A stretch of 7,091 bases of DNA, from contig JAVYAJ010000152.1 in NCBI GenBank assembly GCA_032229885.1, positions 1 through 7,091 of the forward strand, in the 5' to 3' direction. The stretch is from Anammoximicrobium sp032229885 (GTDB lineage: Bacteria; Planctomycetota; Planctomycetia; Pirellulales; Pirellulaceae). Position 1 is the first letter of the stretch, and every line of letters starts with the position of its first letter. The notes beneath the pieces are model-generated. The model was not told where the DNA came from. It made no database searches and saw only the letters and a program-made list of their open reading frames with translations. Both the position numbers and the translations under genes were made by a program. Below are positions 6,903 to 7,091 of this stretch, piece by piece.

Positions 6903-6992
6903 CTCTGCGTCTCTGCGTTTGATCGACGTCCTTGCGCCGGCGAACTGGCCGGGCTACAGGTAAATACGTTTCGGAAACGCAGAGACGCAGAG
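6903..6992. repeat. 18-base perfect inverted repeat with GCAGAGAC-type units
   Basis: CTCTGCGTCTCTGCGTTT (6903-6920) is the exact reverse complement of 6975-6992, with 54 bases between the arms. Each arm is itself built from two CTCTGCGT-like units (CTCTGCGT-CTCTGCGT-TT). Motifs of this CGCAGAGACGCAGAG kind occur as dispersed intergenic repeats in many environmental bacterial genomes, including Planctomycetota, as far as I recall. This may be a small non-autonomous element or an RNA hairpin; the window alone cannot decide. Confidence 0.75.
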
Positions 6993-7030
6993 GACGCTGA
7001 GATTTCGGCGGCCCGTCGTAGCCGGGCGAG
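6945..7030. repeat. Second, interleaved inverted repeat (imperfect, 13 bases)
   Basis: CTGGCCGGGCTAC (6945-6957) matches the reverse complement of GTAGCCGGGCGAG (7018-7030) at 11 of 13 positions. It does not nest inside the 18-base repeat: the order is A, B, A', B'. The GTAGCCGGGCGAG motif also resembles dispersed intergenic repeats seen in related genomes, though this is from memory. Confidence 0.45.
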
Positions 7031-7045
7031 ACGTGACAGGCGAAT

Positions 7046-7091
7046 CACGGCGGATGGACACGGATAGCGGGGATGAAGAAAAACGGTTAGA
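7046..7091 (+). repeat. CGGATGGACACGGAT-type dispersed repeat, running off the edge
   Basis: From 7046 the sequence is built of related units: CACGG, CGGATGGACA (7051-7060), CGGATAGCGG (7061-7070) and GGATGAAGAA (7071-7080). Strings of this type (CGGATGGACACGGAT...GGATGAAG) are, to my recollection, common intergenic repeats in environmental genomes and often sit next to CGCAGAG-type repeats, as here. The true right end lies outside the window. Confidence 0.5.

Larger units (their letters stand above)
6490..7091. other. Gene-free 3' region with repeats and hairpins
   Basis: No credible coding sequence is present in these 602 bases. The only open frames have Arg/Pro/Ala/Ser-rich compositions and no recognisable domains or ribosome binding sites. 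Directly after the large gene's stop there is a weak stem GCCGC/GCGGC (6492-6496 and 6507-6511) without a T tract. Bases about 6788-6845 are much more AT-rich than the rest of the window, and from 6900 to the edge the sequence is made largely of repeats. No tRNA, rRNA or CRISPR structure is visible. Confidence 0.6.

Noticed and set aside
6903..7091. CRISPR array
   Set aside because: There are no regularly spaced direct repeats with unique spacers. The repeats are inverted or of mixed type, and no cas gene is present.

Overview
The window is GC-rich and gene-sparse. It holds a predicted cytoplasmic oxidoreductase, a very large secreted multidomain protein, the end of a transposase at the left edge, and a repeat-rich gene-free stretch at the right edge. 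The style of the large protein points to Planctomycetota, probably environmental. The clues are a BamB/PQQ-like propeller opening with a WPTYRHD-type sequence, an RPGCWIN / SSGCxC signature and carbohydrate-binding C-terminal modules. The partner is a Gfo/Idh/MocA oxidoreductase, a combination typical of that phylum. This placement is inferred from protein style, not from a marker gene.

Layout: (1) Bases 1-96 encode the last 31 residues of a transposase that resembles the C-terminus of ISL3-type enzymes; a strong small hairpin lies just downstream. (2) Bases 357-1400 encode a complete 347-residue NAD(P)-dependent Gfo/Idh/MocA oxidoreductase with a good ribosome binding site. (3) A 316-base gap follows, with no convincing gene. 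Near its end are a well-spaced extended -10 promoter candidate, a 14-base tandem repeat and a strong Shine-Dalgarno sequence. (4) Bases 1717-6489 encode a 1590-residue exported protein. In order it has a signal peptide, a first propeller with a helical insertion, a methyltransferase-like Rossmann domain, a second propeller ending in a Cys-rich signature, a malectin-like domain, an Ig/NEW3-like domain and a DNRLRE/CBM96-like domain. The reading frame is open from 1411, but the first ~102 codons do not look coding. (5) Bases 6490-7091 hold no credible gene. They contain an AT-rich hairpin, an 18-base perfect inverted repeat (CTCTGCGTCTCTGCGTTT and its complement), a second imperfect inverted repeat, and a CGGATGGACACGGAT-type repeat running to the edge.

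Functionally, the two complete genes run in the same direction, but the gap and the internal promoter candidate suggest separate transcription. A plausible but unproven picture is carbohydrate use. The exported protein would bind glycans at the cell surface or in the periplasm, and the cytoplasmic oxidoreductase would act on a sugar or cyclitol. No complete new multi-gene system is visible. The most unusual item is a methyltransferase-like fold inside an exported propeller protein, with one glycine of its SAM-binding loop missing.
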